The notes: generated by a model from the letters alone, not told the origin. A stretch of DNA of 26,355 nt from an uncultured Bacteroidaceae bacterium (GCA_904501945.1 CAJGCU010000022.1:1-26355); one strand, 5' to 3'. Counted from the first letter of the stretch, positions 16,256-24,923 are shown. Translations and numbers: made by a program.

Positions 16256-16735
16256 ATGAAGAAAAATCTGATGATGGGCGTAGCACTTTGCGCAGCCCTT
16301 GCCTTTGTTTCATGTAAGTCATCTGAAAGCAGCTACAAGAAAGCGTATGAAAAAGCAAAGGCGCAAGAATTGGCACAAACTACTACAGATCAGGTTGAAA
16401 CTGCACCAGTTGCTGTTACTCCTGTCATTTCAACAACTCCAGCTGTTCAGCCAAACACAGCAAATGACCGCCAGGAACGCCTCACAGTTATGAATGGTGG
16501 CACATTGAAAGCATTCAATGTTGTATGTGGCTCATTCAGCAAAGTTGAAAACGCAAACAATCTTCGCAACACACTTGTTTCAAAAGGATATTCTGCACAG
16601 GTTGCACAGAATCCAGAGACAGGAATGTATCGAGTAATCGCATCTTCATTCGATGACCGCGCATCAGCAGTTAGCTCACGCGACCAGCTCCGCGGCACTT
16701 ACCCTGATGCATGGCTACTCTATAGAACATACTAA
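16256..16735 (+). CDS. SPOR-domain lipoprotein
   Basis: 159 residues. A lipoprotein signal peptide ends in the lipobox FVSC (Cys20). A Lys/Ala/Glu-rich stretch and a Pro/Thr/Val-rich linker (about 44-75) lead to a C-terminal SPOR domain (about 84-159: AFNVVCGSFSKVENANNLRN, KGYSAQV, YRVIASSF, and the final AWLLYRTY). SPOR domains bind denuded septal peptidoglycan, so a role at the division site or in the cell wall is likely. It has its own promoter and is followed by a 14-bp hairpin. Confidence 0.9.
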   Translation: MKKNLMMGVALCAALAFVSCKSSESSYKKAYEKAKAQELAQTTTDQVETAPVAVTPVISTTPAVQPNTANDRQERLTVMNGGTLKAFNVVCGSFSKVENANNLRNTLVSKGYSAQVAQNPETGMYRVIASSFDDRASAVSSRDQLRGTYPDAWLLYRTY

Positions 16736-16757
16736 TCTTTAATTACTAATATTCTTC

Positions 16758-16791
16758 GAATGGCAATTTGTTTGACTACAAGTTGCCATTC
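16758..16791 (+). terminator. Hairpin after the SPOR gene
   Basis: GAATGGCAATTTGT (16758-16771) pairs with ACAAGTTGCCATTC (16778-16791) with one U-G pair and a 6-nt loop. No T-run follows, so it may act as a weak or partial terminator before the symporter gene. Confidence 0.45.
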
Positions 16792-16859
16792 ATTGTAGCA
16801 ATGTCTTATACTCCAATGACAATAGCCTAAATCATCCCACCATCAACACAATCACTCTA

Positions 16860-18233
16860 ATGGAACGACTGCTCGAAATCATAGAAGGAATAAATGCTGC
16901 CATTTGGGGCTGGCCAATGATGCTGCTATTACTTGGCACACATATTTTTTTAACTTTCAGGCTCAAAATACCACAAAGAAAGATTTTCACAGCCATCAAG
17001 CTTTCTGTAAAGAAAGACAAAAACTCTTCTGGCGACGTGAGTCAGTTTGCTGCTTTAGCCACATCTTTGGCAGCCACCATTGGAACAGGCAACATCATAG
17101 GAGTGGCTACAGCCGTAAGCTTAGGGGGGCCTGGAGCAGTACTTTGGTGCTGGCTGACTGGATTGTTTGGCATTGCTACAAAATACGCTGAAGGATTGCT
17201 CGCCATCAAATATCGCGTAAAGACAGAAGACGGAAGAATGCTAGGAGGCCCTATGTATGCCTTAGAAAGAGGACTTGGCTGCAAATGGCTTGGCATACTT
17301 TTCTGTATCTTTACAGCGATTGCCACATTTGGCATAGGCAACACCGTTCAGGCCAATGCCATTAGCGAGAACCTCGCGCTTGTATGCGAAGGAATCATCA
17401 TGCCAGAACGCACCAAAATGATTGCAGGTTTCATTTTGGCCACTATCGTCGGCTTCGTCATCATTGGCGGAGTGAAAAGCATCGCAAAATGGTGTACGGC
17501 CTTAGTACCTTTGATGGCTGCATTTTATACACTCGGCTGCGCTTACATCTTATTTATCAACCGTGAGCATCTGGGAAATGCCATCTCCCTCATTATCAGC
17601 GAGGCATTTTCCCTTAAAGCCATTGGCGGAGGAACCGCCGGAACCGTACTGATGGCAGCAGCACGATATGGAATTGCACGAGGTCTGTTTTCTAATGAAT
17701 CAGGTATGGGTTCGGCACCGATTGTAGCCGCTGCAGCACAGACACGCAATCCGGTCAGACAAGCATTAGTTTCTTCCACAGGCACATTTTGGGACACCGT
17801 AGTCATCTGTGCCATCACAGGGCTAGTCATCGTCTCCAGCATCATCGCAAGCCCAGAAATTGACCAAAGCGACGGTGGCATGCTGACAAAAAAAGCATTC
17901 GGCCTCATCCCATATGTCGGGACCCCTATTCTCACATTCGGCATTATCACTTTTGCCTTTTCAACCATTCTCGGATGGAGCTACTATGGAGAAAAGGCCG
18001 TAGAATACCTTGTTGGCAAACGAGGCATCATCTTTTACAGAATCGTCTATATTCTGTTAGTTTATGCTGGCGCGACCATGAGTCTTGCACTCGTTTGGGG
18101 ATTATCTGACATTATGAACGCCTTGATGGCCATCCCTAACCTCCTCTCTCTTTTGCTGCTTTCTAACATAATTGCCAAAGACACACAATATTATTTGTGG
18201 GGAAAACGCTTGGAGGAAGATGCAGCTAACTAG
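16860..18233 (+). CDS. Sodium:alanine/glycine symporter (AGCS family)
   Basis: A 457-residue polytopic inner-membrane protein. The family features ALATSLAATIGTGNIIGVATA, GGPGAVLWCWLTGLFGIATKYAEGLLA, KTEDGRMLGGPMYALERGLG and GLFSNESGMGSAPIVAAAA are all present, with about ten to eleven hydrophobic segments. AGCS carriers import alanine or glycine with sodium. Length is typical. The 68 nt between the preceding hairpin and the ATG show no TAnnTTTG box. The stop is 25 nt before the antiporter gene, suggesting a two-gene unit of sodium-using importer and cation extruder. Confidence 0.93.
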   Translation: MERLLEIIEGINAAIWGWPMMLLLLGTHIFLTFRLKIPQRKIFTAIKLSVKKDKNSSGDVSQFAALATSLAATIGTGNIIGVATAVSLGGPGAVLWCWLTGLFGIATKYAEGLLAIKYRVKTEDGRMLGGPMYALERGLGCKWLGILFCIFTAIATFGIGNTVQANAISENLALVCEGIIMPERTKMIAGFILATIVGFVIIGGVKSIAKWCTALVPLMAAFYTLGCAYILFINREHLGNAISLIISEAFSLKAIGGGTAGTVLMAAARYGIARGLFSNESGMGSAPIVAAAAQTRNPVRQALVSSTGTFWDTVVICAITGLVIVSSIIASPEIDQSDGGMLTKKAFGLIPYVGTPILTFGIITFAFSTILGWSYYGEKAVEYLVGKRGIIFYRIVYILLVYAGATMSLALVWGLSDIMNALMAIPNLLSLLLLSNIIAKDTQYYLWGKRLEEDAAN

Positions 18234-18258
18234 CATTATACCTACAACCATATAAAAA

Positions 18259-20160
18259 ATGATAGAAGACCTCTGCATCATCATGCTCACAGCAGGCGTA
18301 ACGAGCCTGCTGTTCAAACTCTTTAAACAGCCTGTTGTTCTAGGCTATATCGTTGCAGGACTGCTGGTTGGTCCACATATGCTTGGAGAATCATGGGTTA
18401 ACAATACTGAAAATGTTGAGACCTGGGGAGAGATTGGCGTCTTGTTCCTTCTTTTCAGCCTTGGACTTGAATTTTCGTTCAAGAAGTTGTTGAAAGTAGG
18501 CAGTACAGCCCTCATCGGAGCTGGAGTCATCGTAACAGGCATGATGGCAGCAGGCATGCTCACCGCCTATTTGCTAGGCTGGAACAGCATGAACGCCTTG
18601 TTCCTTGGAGGAATGCTTTGCATGTCTTCTACCACTATCGTTTTCAAGGCAATAGAAGAAGCAGGCTTACGCAATCACCGCTTTGCTAACGTATGTTTTG
18701 GCATACTCGTTGTCGAAGATTTGTTCGCCATCATCCTTATGGTGCTCCTCACTTCTATTGCTGCAAAAAATGAATTTGAAGGCCAGGAACTGCTATGGCA
18801 AATCGGGAAACTGGTTTTATATATAGTCATGTGGTTTATCCTTGGCATAGCACTCATTCCTACTTTCCTTAAAAAATTTAAGCAGCATCTTAATAACGAA
18901 ACACTGACCATATTCTCCATTGGCCTCTGTCTGGGCATGGTCCTGCTTGCCGTGCAAGCAGGATTCAGCAGCGCACTTGGGGCATTCATCATGGGTTCTG
19001 TTTTAGCCGAAACCATTGAAGCCGAAAGAATTGAGCACCTCGTACAACCCGTCAAAAACATCTTTGGCGCAATCTTTTTTGTCTCTGTCGGCATGATGAT
19101 AGACCCATCCCTGTTTATACAATACTGGTTCCCTATCACCATCATCACGCTGGTTGTCATCATAGGACAAATTGTATTTGGAAGTTTGGGAACACTCCTG
19201 TCTGGACAGCCACTAAGAGTTGCACTCCAGACAGGCTTCTCATTGGTTCAAATTGGAGAATTTGCATTCATCATTGCCAGTCTTGGACAAGACCTGAAAG
19301 TAACAGACTCACACTTGTACCCCATAGTCGTAGCAGTCAGCGTCGCCACCACCTTCCTGACTCCCTACATCATGCGTCTCGCCTATCCTACACTGGCATT
19401 TTTCGAAAGACACATGAGCGCAGGAACCAGAAAAATGTTAGACAGCTACACAGAAAAGCGACAGACAGATTCTTCTGGCAAAAAAAGAAAGAGACGAACC
19501 TCACGTCGCAAACAGATTGCCAAACTCATTTTCATCAACATATCCATGACTCCAGGCATCAATCATTTCTTACGCCTGTTCAACGAAAATCTCTATGCAC
19601 GCGAAAGATTGGCAGAATCAAAACGAGGCCTGGAAAAAGAAGTCGAAGCAACGCTGCTTAGACTCGACATGAACATTGCTGAAATAGAAGTTCCATACAA
19701 CTCCGCCTTTTCAGGGAAAACACTTAAAGATTTAAGCATCAGAAACACAACAGGCGCCAACATCGTGAGAATCATACGAGGTGGCATCAACATTAACATT
19801 CCCGGCGGAAACCATCGCATTTATCCAAGCGACAAGCTCATCATCGCAGGCACAGAATCCGACATCGCACAATTCAACAGCATGCTTGACACAAGCATTT
19901 ATCCAGACACAGAAAAAGATACTCACAACACAAAAATAATCATAGACAACTATACCATTACAGCTGCCTCCCCTCTCTGCGGAAAAAGCATCATGAATTC
20001 AGGCATTCGAGAAGTTGGAAGCTGCATCGTCATAGGCATAGTGCGGCCAACAAATGAGACAATCATCAACCCTGATCCCAACATTGTCCTCAACGAAGAC
20101 GATATCATCATCTTAGCTGGAGAAAAACAAAAAATCCATAATTTCTTTGATATAAAATAA
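18259..20160 (+). CDS. CPA2-family cation:proton antiporter with two RCK_C domains
   Basis: 633 residues. The N-terminal two-thirds is a Na+/H+ exchanger membrane domain with many helices: QPVVLGYIVAGLLVGPHMLG near the start, FLLFSLGLEFSFKKL, SSTTIVFKAIEEAGL, ILVVEDLFAIILM, GAFIMGSVLAET, IFFVSVGMMIDP and QIGEFAFIIASLG. A Lys/Arg-rich linker (about 411-425) joins two cytosolic TrkA-C/RCK_C domains (about 470-545 and 555-633), with no nucleotide-binding RCK_N domain visible. The likely ion is K+ or Na+, as in KefB-type proteins. It is probably co-transcribed with the AGCS symporter. ssrA follows 93 nt later from its own promoter. Confidence 0.93.
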   Translation: MIEDLCIIMLTAGVTSLLFKLFKQPVVLGYIVAGLLVGPHMLGESWVNNTENVETWGEIGVLFLLFSLGLEFSFKKLLKVGSTALIGAGVIVTGMMAAGMLTAYLLGWNSMNALFLGGMLCMSSTTIVFKAIEEAGLRNHRFANVCFGILVVEDLFAIILMVLLTSIAAKNEFEGQELLWQIGKLVLYIVMWFILGIALIPTFLKKFKQHLNNETLTIFSIGLCLGMVLLAVQAGFSSALGAFIMGSVLAETIEAERIEHLVQPVKNIFGAIFFVSVGMMIDPSLFIQYWFPITIITLVVIIGQIVFGSLGTLLSGQPLRVALQTGFSLVQIGEFAFIIASLGQDLKVTDSHLYPIVVAVSVATTFLTPYIMRLAYPTLAFFERHMSAGTRKMLDSYTEKRQTDSSGKKRKRRTSRRKQIAKLIFINISMTPGINHFLRLFNENLYARERLAESKRGLEKEVEATLLRLDMNIAEIEVPYNSAFSGKTLKDLSIRNTTGANIVRIIRGGININIPGGNHRIYPSDKLIIAGTESDIAQFNSMLDTSIYPDTEKDTHNTKIIIDNYTITAASPLCGKSIMNSGIREVGSCIVIGIVRPTNETIINPDPNIVLNEDDIIILAGEKQKIHNFFDIK

Positions 20161-20177
20161 AAAATTAGTTAAAACTT

Positions 20178-20208
20178 TTTGATAGAACAACAAAAGCTTG
20201 TAAATTTG
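20178..20208 (+). promoter_or_regulatory. Promoter of ssrA
   Basis: TTTG at 20178-20181, a 19-nt spacer and TAAATTTG at 20201-20208: a full consensus match. The mature tmRNA begins 45 nt downstream. Confidence 0.85.
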
Positions 20209-20252
20209 TAGCCACAAAAGCTTCATCGCAGATGTTAGCGACAGAAACCTTT

Positions 20253-20647
20253 GGGGATGACTGGATTTGACAGCAAGATGGAGTGGTATGTAAGCATGCA
20301 GAGAGTCGATGCCCCTCTCTTTAATCTCAGACATCAAACAATTAATTGGCGAAAATCGTTACGCTCTCGCTGCTTAATCGAAGTATAGTAGATTGGCCTA
20401 ATTCCCTTGCTAGGCGAGGGAACGAGACATCGCCCAGAAAGCTCCTGTCCTGAAGCGTTCTGACCAGCGGTGCTATAAAATCAGGAATAGTCAGGGGCGG
20501 CCTCGCTCTCTTGATGAAATTTTAGAGGATAAGGGTGCAGTTGGTGGTCTTGGTCTTGCTGCATCACGAAAACCGAAGGCAAGAATAAGCATGTAGAAAG
20601 CATATGGCTTCCTTGTTTGGACGAGGGTTCAATCCCCTCCATCTCCA
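20253..20647 (+). ncRNA. ssrA: Transfer-messenger RNA (tmRNA)
   Basis: About 395 nt. It rescues stalled ribosomes and tags the nascent peptide for proteolysis. The tRNA-like ends are clear: 5' GGGGATG pairs with 3' CATCTCC (one G-U), the T-arm reads GAGGG TTCAATC CCCTC, and ACTGGATTTGACA follows the acceptor as in other tmRNAs. The tag reading frame resumes at GGC 20348 and runs to TAA at 20375-20377, encoding GENRYALAA, which ends in the protease-recognised ALAA. CCA is not encoded. It is a one-piece tmRNA with its own promoter and terminator. The 3' end is set by the acceptor pairing. Confidence 0.96.
20348..20377 (+). CDS. tmRNA proteolysis-tag reading frame
   Basis: Codons GGC GAA AAT CGT TAC GCT CTC GCT GCT TAA inside ssrA give GENRYALAA, to be preceded by the alanine carried on tmRNA. 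It is not an independent gene. Confidence 0.9.
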   Translation, partial: GENRYALAA

Positions 20648-20654
20648 CAAGATG

Positions 20655-20686
20655 AACGGCTAGGCACGATGCCCAGCCGTTTTTTT
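20655..20686 (+). terminator. Terminator of ssrA
   Basis: AACGGCTAGGC (20655-20665) pairs with GCCCAGCCGTT (20671-20681) with one A-C mismatch, followed by TTTTTT. It begins 8 nt after the tmRNA end. Confidence 0.9.
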
Positions 20687-20689
20687 ACC

Positions 20690-21469
20690 CCTGCTGCCCC
20701 TCTCTCATCCACTCATCCGCCCTTCCTTTCATCACGATTACGCTACACTCGTCATTGCAATTACATTGCACCCTTCATCGTAATAATGTTGCATTCTCTA
20801 ACATAATGCATCACAAATTGGCTACGAGATGAACTATTTTCCCACACAATCCCTTCCAAGTGAAGTGTGATACAGAATTCCCACACCGCTGATTGTGCGC
20901 CAAGAAGAAGAAGGAAAAGCTGCGAAATAAGGAGACAGACATACCTTTTGAAGCCTGCAAGAGCAGCAATTTGATGCACTCATTCCCCTTTCCGAGGGCA
21001 GGCATCTTTGGCGTAGTTGTTTTAGAAACATCGTATATGATTGATAATCTGCATATTAGGTAAAAAAATTAAAATACCAAGCGTTTCCGTCTCAGTTGTC
21101 TCAATTGATTTTCGGAGGGTCACCAATACTTATGTTATATGTATAATTTAATTTATTATTAATTAGTTATATGGTATTTTAAAAGGATTGGTACATAATT
21201 GAACCTCTGAAACCGAACTGAAACATCTGATACGCTCGGTACACAAAAACTCACTTTTTTCGACAAAACCACCCAACGCCTCGCGATAGCTCTCGCCTAT
21301 CTCACCAGTTGCAAACAATACTTCTTCCAAATTATATCAGGAAAACCATATGTCACCGATGGCTAGAATGAAGCATACAGAATTTCTTCCGTCTAAAAAG
21401 GAATTTTGGAAAAACAAAAGAGAAATTCAACGATGAAGTCATAGGTGACTGAGACGCTCAGATGATTGC
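20690..21469. other. Gene-poor region between ssrA and tRNA-Cys
   Basis: About 780 nt with no convincing gene on either strand. It holds an 11-bp inverted repeat (21069-21079 and 21172-21182, TTAAAATACCA/TGGTATTTTAA) flanking a very AT-rich core, and an open frame at 21211-21366 with protein-like composition but no start codon. I found no consensus promoter in it and no copy of the tmRNA 3' end that would mark an integration site. Confidence 0.5.
21211..21366 (+). pseudogene. Possible gene remnant, no start codon
   Basis: The frame between the stop at 21208 and TAG at 21364 encodes about 51 residues with plausible protein composition (LTFFDKTTQRLAIALAYLTS, then CKQYFFQIISGKPYVTDG). It has no ATG and no close promoter, and I do not recognise the family. 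It may be a decayed gene fragment or chance. Confidence 0.25.
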
Positions 21470-21501
21470 AAAAAAAGCAAGACCCTATGTGAGTCTTGCT
21501 T
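21470..21501 (-). terminator. Terminator of tRNA-Cys
   Basis: AAGCAAGAC (plus strand 21475-21483) pairs with GTCTTGCTT (21493-21501) around a 9-nt loop. Read on the minus strand it ends in seven T (plus-strand A at 21470-21476). It begins 4 nt beyond the tRNA 3' end. Confidence 0.85.
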
Positions 21502-21505
21502 CTGG

Positions 21506-21577
21506 AGGTGCGTACCCGATTCGAACGGGTGTAAACGGTTTTGCAGACCGGTGACTAAGCCACTCATCCAACGCACC
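21506..21577 (-). tRNA. tRNA-Cys (GCA)
   Basis: 72 nt on the minus strand: acceptor GGTGCGT/ACGCACC, anticodon loop CTGCAAA (anticodon GCA), T-arm ACCCG TTCGAAT CGGGT. The anticodon stem reads CCGGT/ACCGT, leaving a C-U mismatch at the top pair (27-43). CCA is not encoded. Confidence 0.95.
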
Positions 21578-21596
21578 ATGTTTGCTTTTGCGAATG

Positions 21597-21627
21597 CAAA
21601 GGTAGCACTTTTTGTCTTAACGGCAAA
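21597..21627 (-). promoter_or_regulatory. Promoter of tRNA-Cys
   Basis: On the minus strand TTTG (21627-21624), a 19-nt spacer and TACCTTTG (21604-21597): a full consensus match, 19 nt before the tRNA. Confidence 0.85.
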
Positions 21628-21688
21628 GGTTTCTCGAAGTTTTTTGCAGTAATTTTTTGTTTTAAGATAAAAAGTCATGAAAAAGAAG

Positions 21689-21696
21689 TACTTTTG
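21689..21696 (+). promoter_or_regulatory. Candidate -7 element for tilS
   Basis: TACTTTTG fits TAnnTTTG. No TTTG lies at the usual -33 distance. If used, transcription would start about 5 nt before ATG 21707 and after the alternative ATG at 21677. Confidence 0.4.
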
Positions 21697-21706
21697 CAGC
21701 GATAAA

Positions 21707-22990
21707 ATGGAAAGAATACGGAGAAAAGTACAAAAGTACATTCATCAGCACAGTCTACTAAATGACAATGCGCGGGTGTTAGTCGGGCTAAGTGGAGGTC
21801 CCGATTCAGTATGCCTTGTCAGCATACTGAACCAACTCGGATACGAAGTTATGGCAGTACATTGTAACTTTCATCTTCGCGGAGAAGAAAGCCTGCGAGA
21901 CGAACTGTTTGCCGAACAATTATGCAAGAGGCATGGATTGGCATACCATAAAGTAGATTTCGACACCACCCTGTATGCAAAAGAGCATAAAATAAGCATA
22001 GAAATGGCAGCACGCGAATTGCGGTACGACGCCTTTCGTTTGCTAAAAGCTAAGTGGAAGGCCGAAGCCATTGCTGTCGGACATCATAAAGATGACAATA
22101 TTGAGACCCTTTTGCTGAATCTATCCAGAGGTACAGGCATCAAAGGGTTGTGCGGGATGCAATCCAAGAATGGTGATGTCATACGCCCCTTGCTCTGCCT
22201 GACCAGACAGGAAATACTGGAGCATCTGCGCCAGGAAGGCCTGGAGCACATAACCGATCACACAAACCTGGAAGACGACTATGCACGCAACAAAGTAAGG
22301 CTAAATGTACTGCCTCTGCTGGAAAGCATCAACAAAGGCGTCATGCACAACATAACCTCTACAATCGAGAACCTGAACGAAGTACAAAACGTGTACCGTC
22401 AGGCGATTAGTGCAGCCATTAAGGAATGCTGTATCCAAAAGGAAAATGGAGAGACACACATTATTATCAATAGGCTCCTGCAACAGGCTTCCCCAATATC
22501 CGTCTTGCACGAACTGCTCTCCCCTATCGGATTTAACAAACAGCAACTGAAAGACGTACTTAACTCACTGAACGAAAGCAGCAAAATATTCATGTCCAAT
22601 GGACGACGGCTGCTGATTGACCGCAACACCATCATCCTTGAAAGTATTGATTACCCGTCAGGAATGCTTGAACAAAAAGAACTTCCCATCGAGAAAGTCC
22701 ATATCAAGAAAGACCCTCATACAGCCTACCTCGATGCAGACAAACTACATGGCCCCTTGACTCTCCGAACTCCACAAATTGGCGACACTTTCGCCCCTTT
22801 TGGCATGAAGGGAAAGAGAAAGTTGCTCAGCGACTATCTCACAGACCTCAAACTGAACCTTTTCGAAAAAGAAAGGCAACTTCTTCTCATGGATGGAGAA
22901 GAAATTGCCTGGGTCGTAAACCGCAGAAGTTCTGAACTATATAGGGTTGATGAGACAACCCGACGGGTTATCGTCCTGACATGGACTTAA
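21707..22990 (+). CDS. tilS: tRNA(Ile)-lysidine synthetase
   Basis: 427 residues from ATG 21707. TilS adds lysine to C34 of tRNA-Ile(CAU), changing its decoding to AUA. Visible: the PP-loop SGGPDS (29-34), AVHCNFHLRGEESLRDE, the VGHHKDDNIETLLLNLSRG block, and the C-terminal TilS domain (LTLRTPQIGDTFAPFGMKG, then KLLSDYLTDLKL and IAWVVNRRSSELYRV). An in-frame ATG at 21677 would add ten residues (MKKKYFCSDK) not typical of the family and spans the candidate -7 box, so I prefer 21707. It is divergent from tRNA-Cys and convergent with the GH43 gene, only 12 nt apart. Confidence 0.95.
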   Translation: MERIRRKVQKYIHQHSLLNDNARVLVGLSGGPDSVCLVSILNQLGYEVMAVHCNFHLRGEESLRDELFAEQLCKRHGLAYHKVDFDTTLYAKEHKISIEMAARELRYDAFRLLKAKWKAEAIAVGHHKDDNIETLLLNLSRGTGIKGLCGMQSKNGDVIRPLLCLTRQEILEHLRQEGLEHITDHTNLEDDYARNKVRLNVLPLLESINKGVMHNITSTIENLNEVQNVYRQAISAAIKECCIQKENGETHIIINRLLQQASPISVLHELLSPIGFNKQQLKDVLNSLNESSKIFMSNGRRLLIDRNTIILESIDYPSGMLEQKELPIEKVHIKKDPHTAYLDADKLHGPLTLRTPQIGDTFAPFGMKGKRKLLSDYLTDLKLNLFEKERQLLLMDGEEIAWVVNRRSSELYRVDETTRRVIVLTWT

Positions 22991-23002
22991 AAAAATCCGC
23001 CT

Positions 23003-24088
23003 CTACTTCTTCTTCGCCTGTTTTTTCCAATACTTTTCCAGCCTTTTCGCCTCACGCTTTGTTATCTGAATAACACTTCCATGTTTGGGGGTAGAGAAAT
23101 TTGTTGCACGCATCACACCTTCATTCAAATGACCTAATGGTGTGAAACTCTTAAAGTCAGAAGTCTCCACAAAGCCGAAATTGTGGGGATTTACGCTGAA
23201 AACATCATACATTATCACCCACTTGTCTTCGCCAATACGTTTCCATGTATTAGGAGCTTCACAACCTCGCGGCTCCGTATCAATCTGTTCTGCATGGTAA
23301 TCATCATACTGGTTAATGCTATCTGATATCATGTATTTGATACCACCAGGATTTTCTTGCGAAACGTAAGTCATAAAGTAACGCCCATCGGGCATCGGAC
23401 AAATATCAGCGTCAAGCACCTGAATACTCTCGTCTGGATATTCGAAAAGCAATTGCGGTTCTGTCTCCAGCGCCGTAAACTCCTCATTAGCATAGCTATA
23501 GTAGAGTTTTGTACGACCACCAGGATGCTGACGTATCGTAAAATAAACCATCAGTTTCTCTACGGCAGGGTCCCAAATCGTCTGCGGTGCCCATGCACAA
23601 CCAAGCTCTCCAAAATTTTCAGGGAAAGTTTCATTGACAAACACTTCCGTATGCGTCCAGTGAATGAGGTCCTTCGACTTCATCAATACCAGTCCTCGAT
23701 TGTTACCCCAACCATACTTGTCGTCACGTTCCCATTGGGTCTTCCTAAGTCCTCGCTGCTTGCCAAACACATGCAAGTCTGTCATAGCAATATAAAACAT
23801 CCCATTGGGAGCGCGATAAATATGCGGATCACGAATGCCACGTTGAGCAGCTATAGAGTCACCGCTAATGACTGGTTGCCCCTCGTTTACTGCCGTAAAA
23901 GTATAACCATCATAACTTACAGCCATGAATAGGCTATGAGTTGGGTCGTTGAAAAACGTAAATAGATAAGCTCCCATATCCTTTTCTGCAGTTCCTTTCC
24001 CATAGACGGGCAACATCGTTAGCAACAGCATACAGGCAACTCCAATGCTTCTTCTGCTACAAAAAGTCTCAAAAAAATCTTTTTTCAT
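23003..24088 (-). CDS. Secreted glycoside hydrolase family 43 protein
   Basis: 361 residues from ATG 24088. The N-terminus has a basic start and hydrophobic core (SIGVACMLLLTMLPVYG) consistent with signal peptidase I cleavage; no lipobox is seen. The five-bladed propeller features of GH43 follow: GIRDPHIYRAPNGMFYIAMTD (candidate general-base Asp), SKDLIHWTH, WAPQTIWDPAVEKLMVYFT (pKa-modulating Asp), DADICPMPDGRYFMTY, and RGCEAPNTWK with the likely general-acid Glu. GH43 enzymes are mostly arabinofuranosidases or xylosidases; the substrate cannot be fixed here. No SusC/SusD genes are nearby, so it is not in an evident polysaccharide utilisation locus. The frame runs back to a TTG at 24166, which I reject because it would bury the signal peptide. 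Confidence 0.88.
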   Translation of the reverse strand: MKKDFFETFCSRRSIGVACMLLLTMLPVYGKGTAEKDMGAYLFTFFNDPTHSLFMAVSYDGYTFTAVNEGQPVISGDSIAAQRGIRDPHIYRAPNGMFYIAMTDLHVFGKQRGLRKTQWERDDKYGWGNNRGLVLMKSKDLIHWTHTEVFVNETFPENFGELGCAWAPQTIWDPAVEKLMVYFTIRQHPGGRTKLYYSYANEEFTALETEPQLLFEYPDESIQVLDADICPMPDGRYFMTYVSQENPGGIKYMISDSINQYDDYHAEQIDTEPRGCEAPNTWKRIGEDKWVIMYDVFSVNPHNFGFVETSDFKSFTPLGHLNEGVMRATNFSTPKHGSVIQITKREAKRLEKYWKKQAKKK

Positions 24089-24233
24089 ATTGTTCGATTT
24101 ATGGTTAAAAAATCCTTCCCAAACAGGCTTATGCTGCTTCACTCCTACATAACGGAGTCTTAACAATCGACACCCAACAAATGGATTTATGGATGCAGAA
24201 AGGCGGAGAGCGAAGATAAGGGTGCCGTTACAG

Positions 24234-24923
24234 CTAAGCTATTCCAAGAGTTAAAGCAACAATAAGCACTCCTATATAGTTGAAAAACACAACTGTCATA
24301 AAAGTATCCATATCGCTTTTCAAATAGCCTGTAGAAGTAAATTGCTCTGATATAAGCCGTTTCATCCCTATCTTTTTGTGAACATGCTCCATAAAAAAAT
24401 AGAAAGCTGTTCCCAGGATGGCTCCGACAGTCCACCCTACACATATGTCACCCAAATAATGTACACCTAAATACAAGCGTGTAAAGGTAGTTGTAAACGA
24501 CCAGAAGAGCAAGGTCACTATCACTTTGGGAGAACGAAAAAGCCATGAAAGAAAGACGGCAACACACATTGTATTGCAAGCATGGCCAGAAAAGAAGCCG
24601 AAGCGCCCACCACGATATCCACGAACAACATCAATCATATACATCAGTTCAGGGTCTTGTGTGGGTCGCCATCGCGCTACCATTGGTTTGACTAGTCCAG
24701 AACAAATACGGTCTGCCACAAAAATAAGCAACGCCAAAGTGATGTAAATCATCAATGCTTCTTTCCAACTATTGTTCTTGAATATGATAATTAACAACGC
24801 CAAAATGACCAATGACCACGAAAAGGTGTCAGTGACTGTGTACATCACATTGTCCCAGAAAAGACTATCGCTACCATTGATGGCAAGCGTAAGCTGATGA
24901 TCTAATTCGTTAAGCTCGTTCAT
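24234..24923 (-). CDS. PAP2-family membrane phosphatase
   Basis: A 229-residue membrane protein of the PAP2 superfamily. The three signature motifs are present: K79-x6-R86-P87 (KPMVARWRP), FSGH (111-114) with the catalytic His114, and R149-x5-H155-x3-D159 (RLYLGVHYLGD). At least five membrane helices surround them. Family members dephosphorylate lipid pyrophosphates such as undecaprenyl pyrophosphate, phosphatidic acid or lipid A phosphates; the substrate here is unknown. Its ATG overlaps the batE stop by 4 bp, so it is translationally coupled to the Bat operon. It is 145 nt from the GH43 start, with no visible promoter between. Confidence 0.9.
   Translation of the reverse strand: MNELNELDHQLTLAINGSDSLFWDNVMYTVTDTFSWSLVILALLIIIFKNNSWKEALMIYITLALLIFVADRICSGLVKPMVARWRPTQDPELMYMIDVVRGYRGGRFGFFSGHACNTMCVAVFLSWLFRSPKVIVTLLFWSFTTTFTRLYLGVHYLGDICVGWTVGAILGTAFYFFMEHVHKKIGMKRLISEQFTSTGYLKSDMDTFMTVVFFNYIGVLIVALTLGIA

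Noticed and set aside
18675..19163. 162-residue minus-strand ORF
   Set aside because: It is a shadow of the antiporter's membrane helices; Met- and Thr-rich low-complexity translation.
20253..20647. Integrated element using the tmRNA 3' end
   Set aside because: No integrase gene and no second copy of the tmRNA 3' sequence is present in the window.
20761..21031. Three overlapping short minus-strand ORFs
   Set aside because: They are different frames of the same stretch, none has a promoter or family features, and none looks more coding than the others.
24089..24166. Upstream TTG start for the GH43 gene
   Set aside because: It would place 26 residues before a clear signal peptide.
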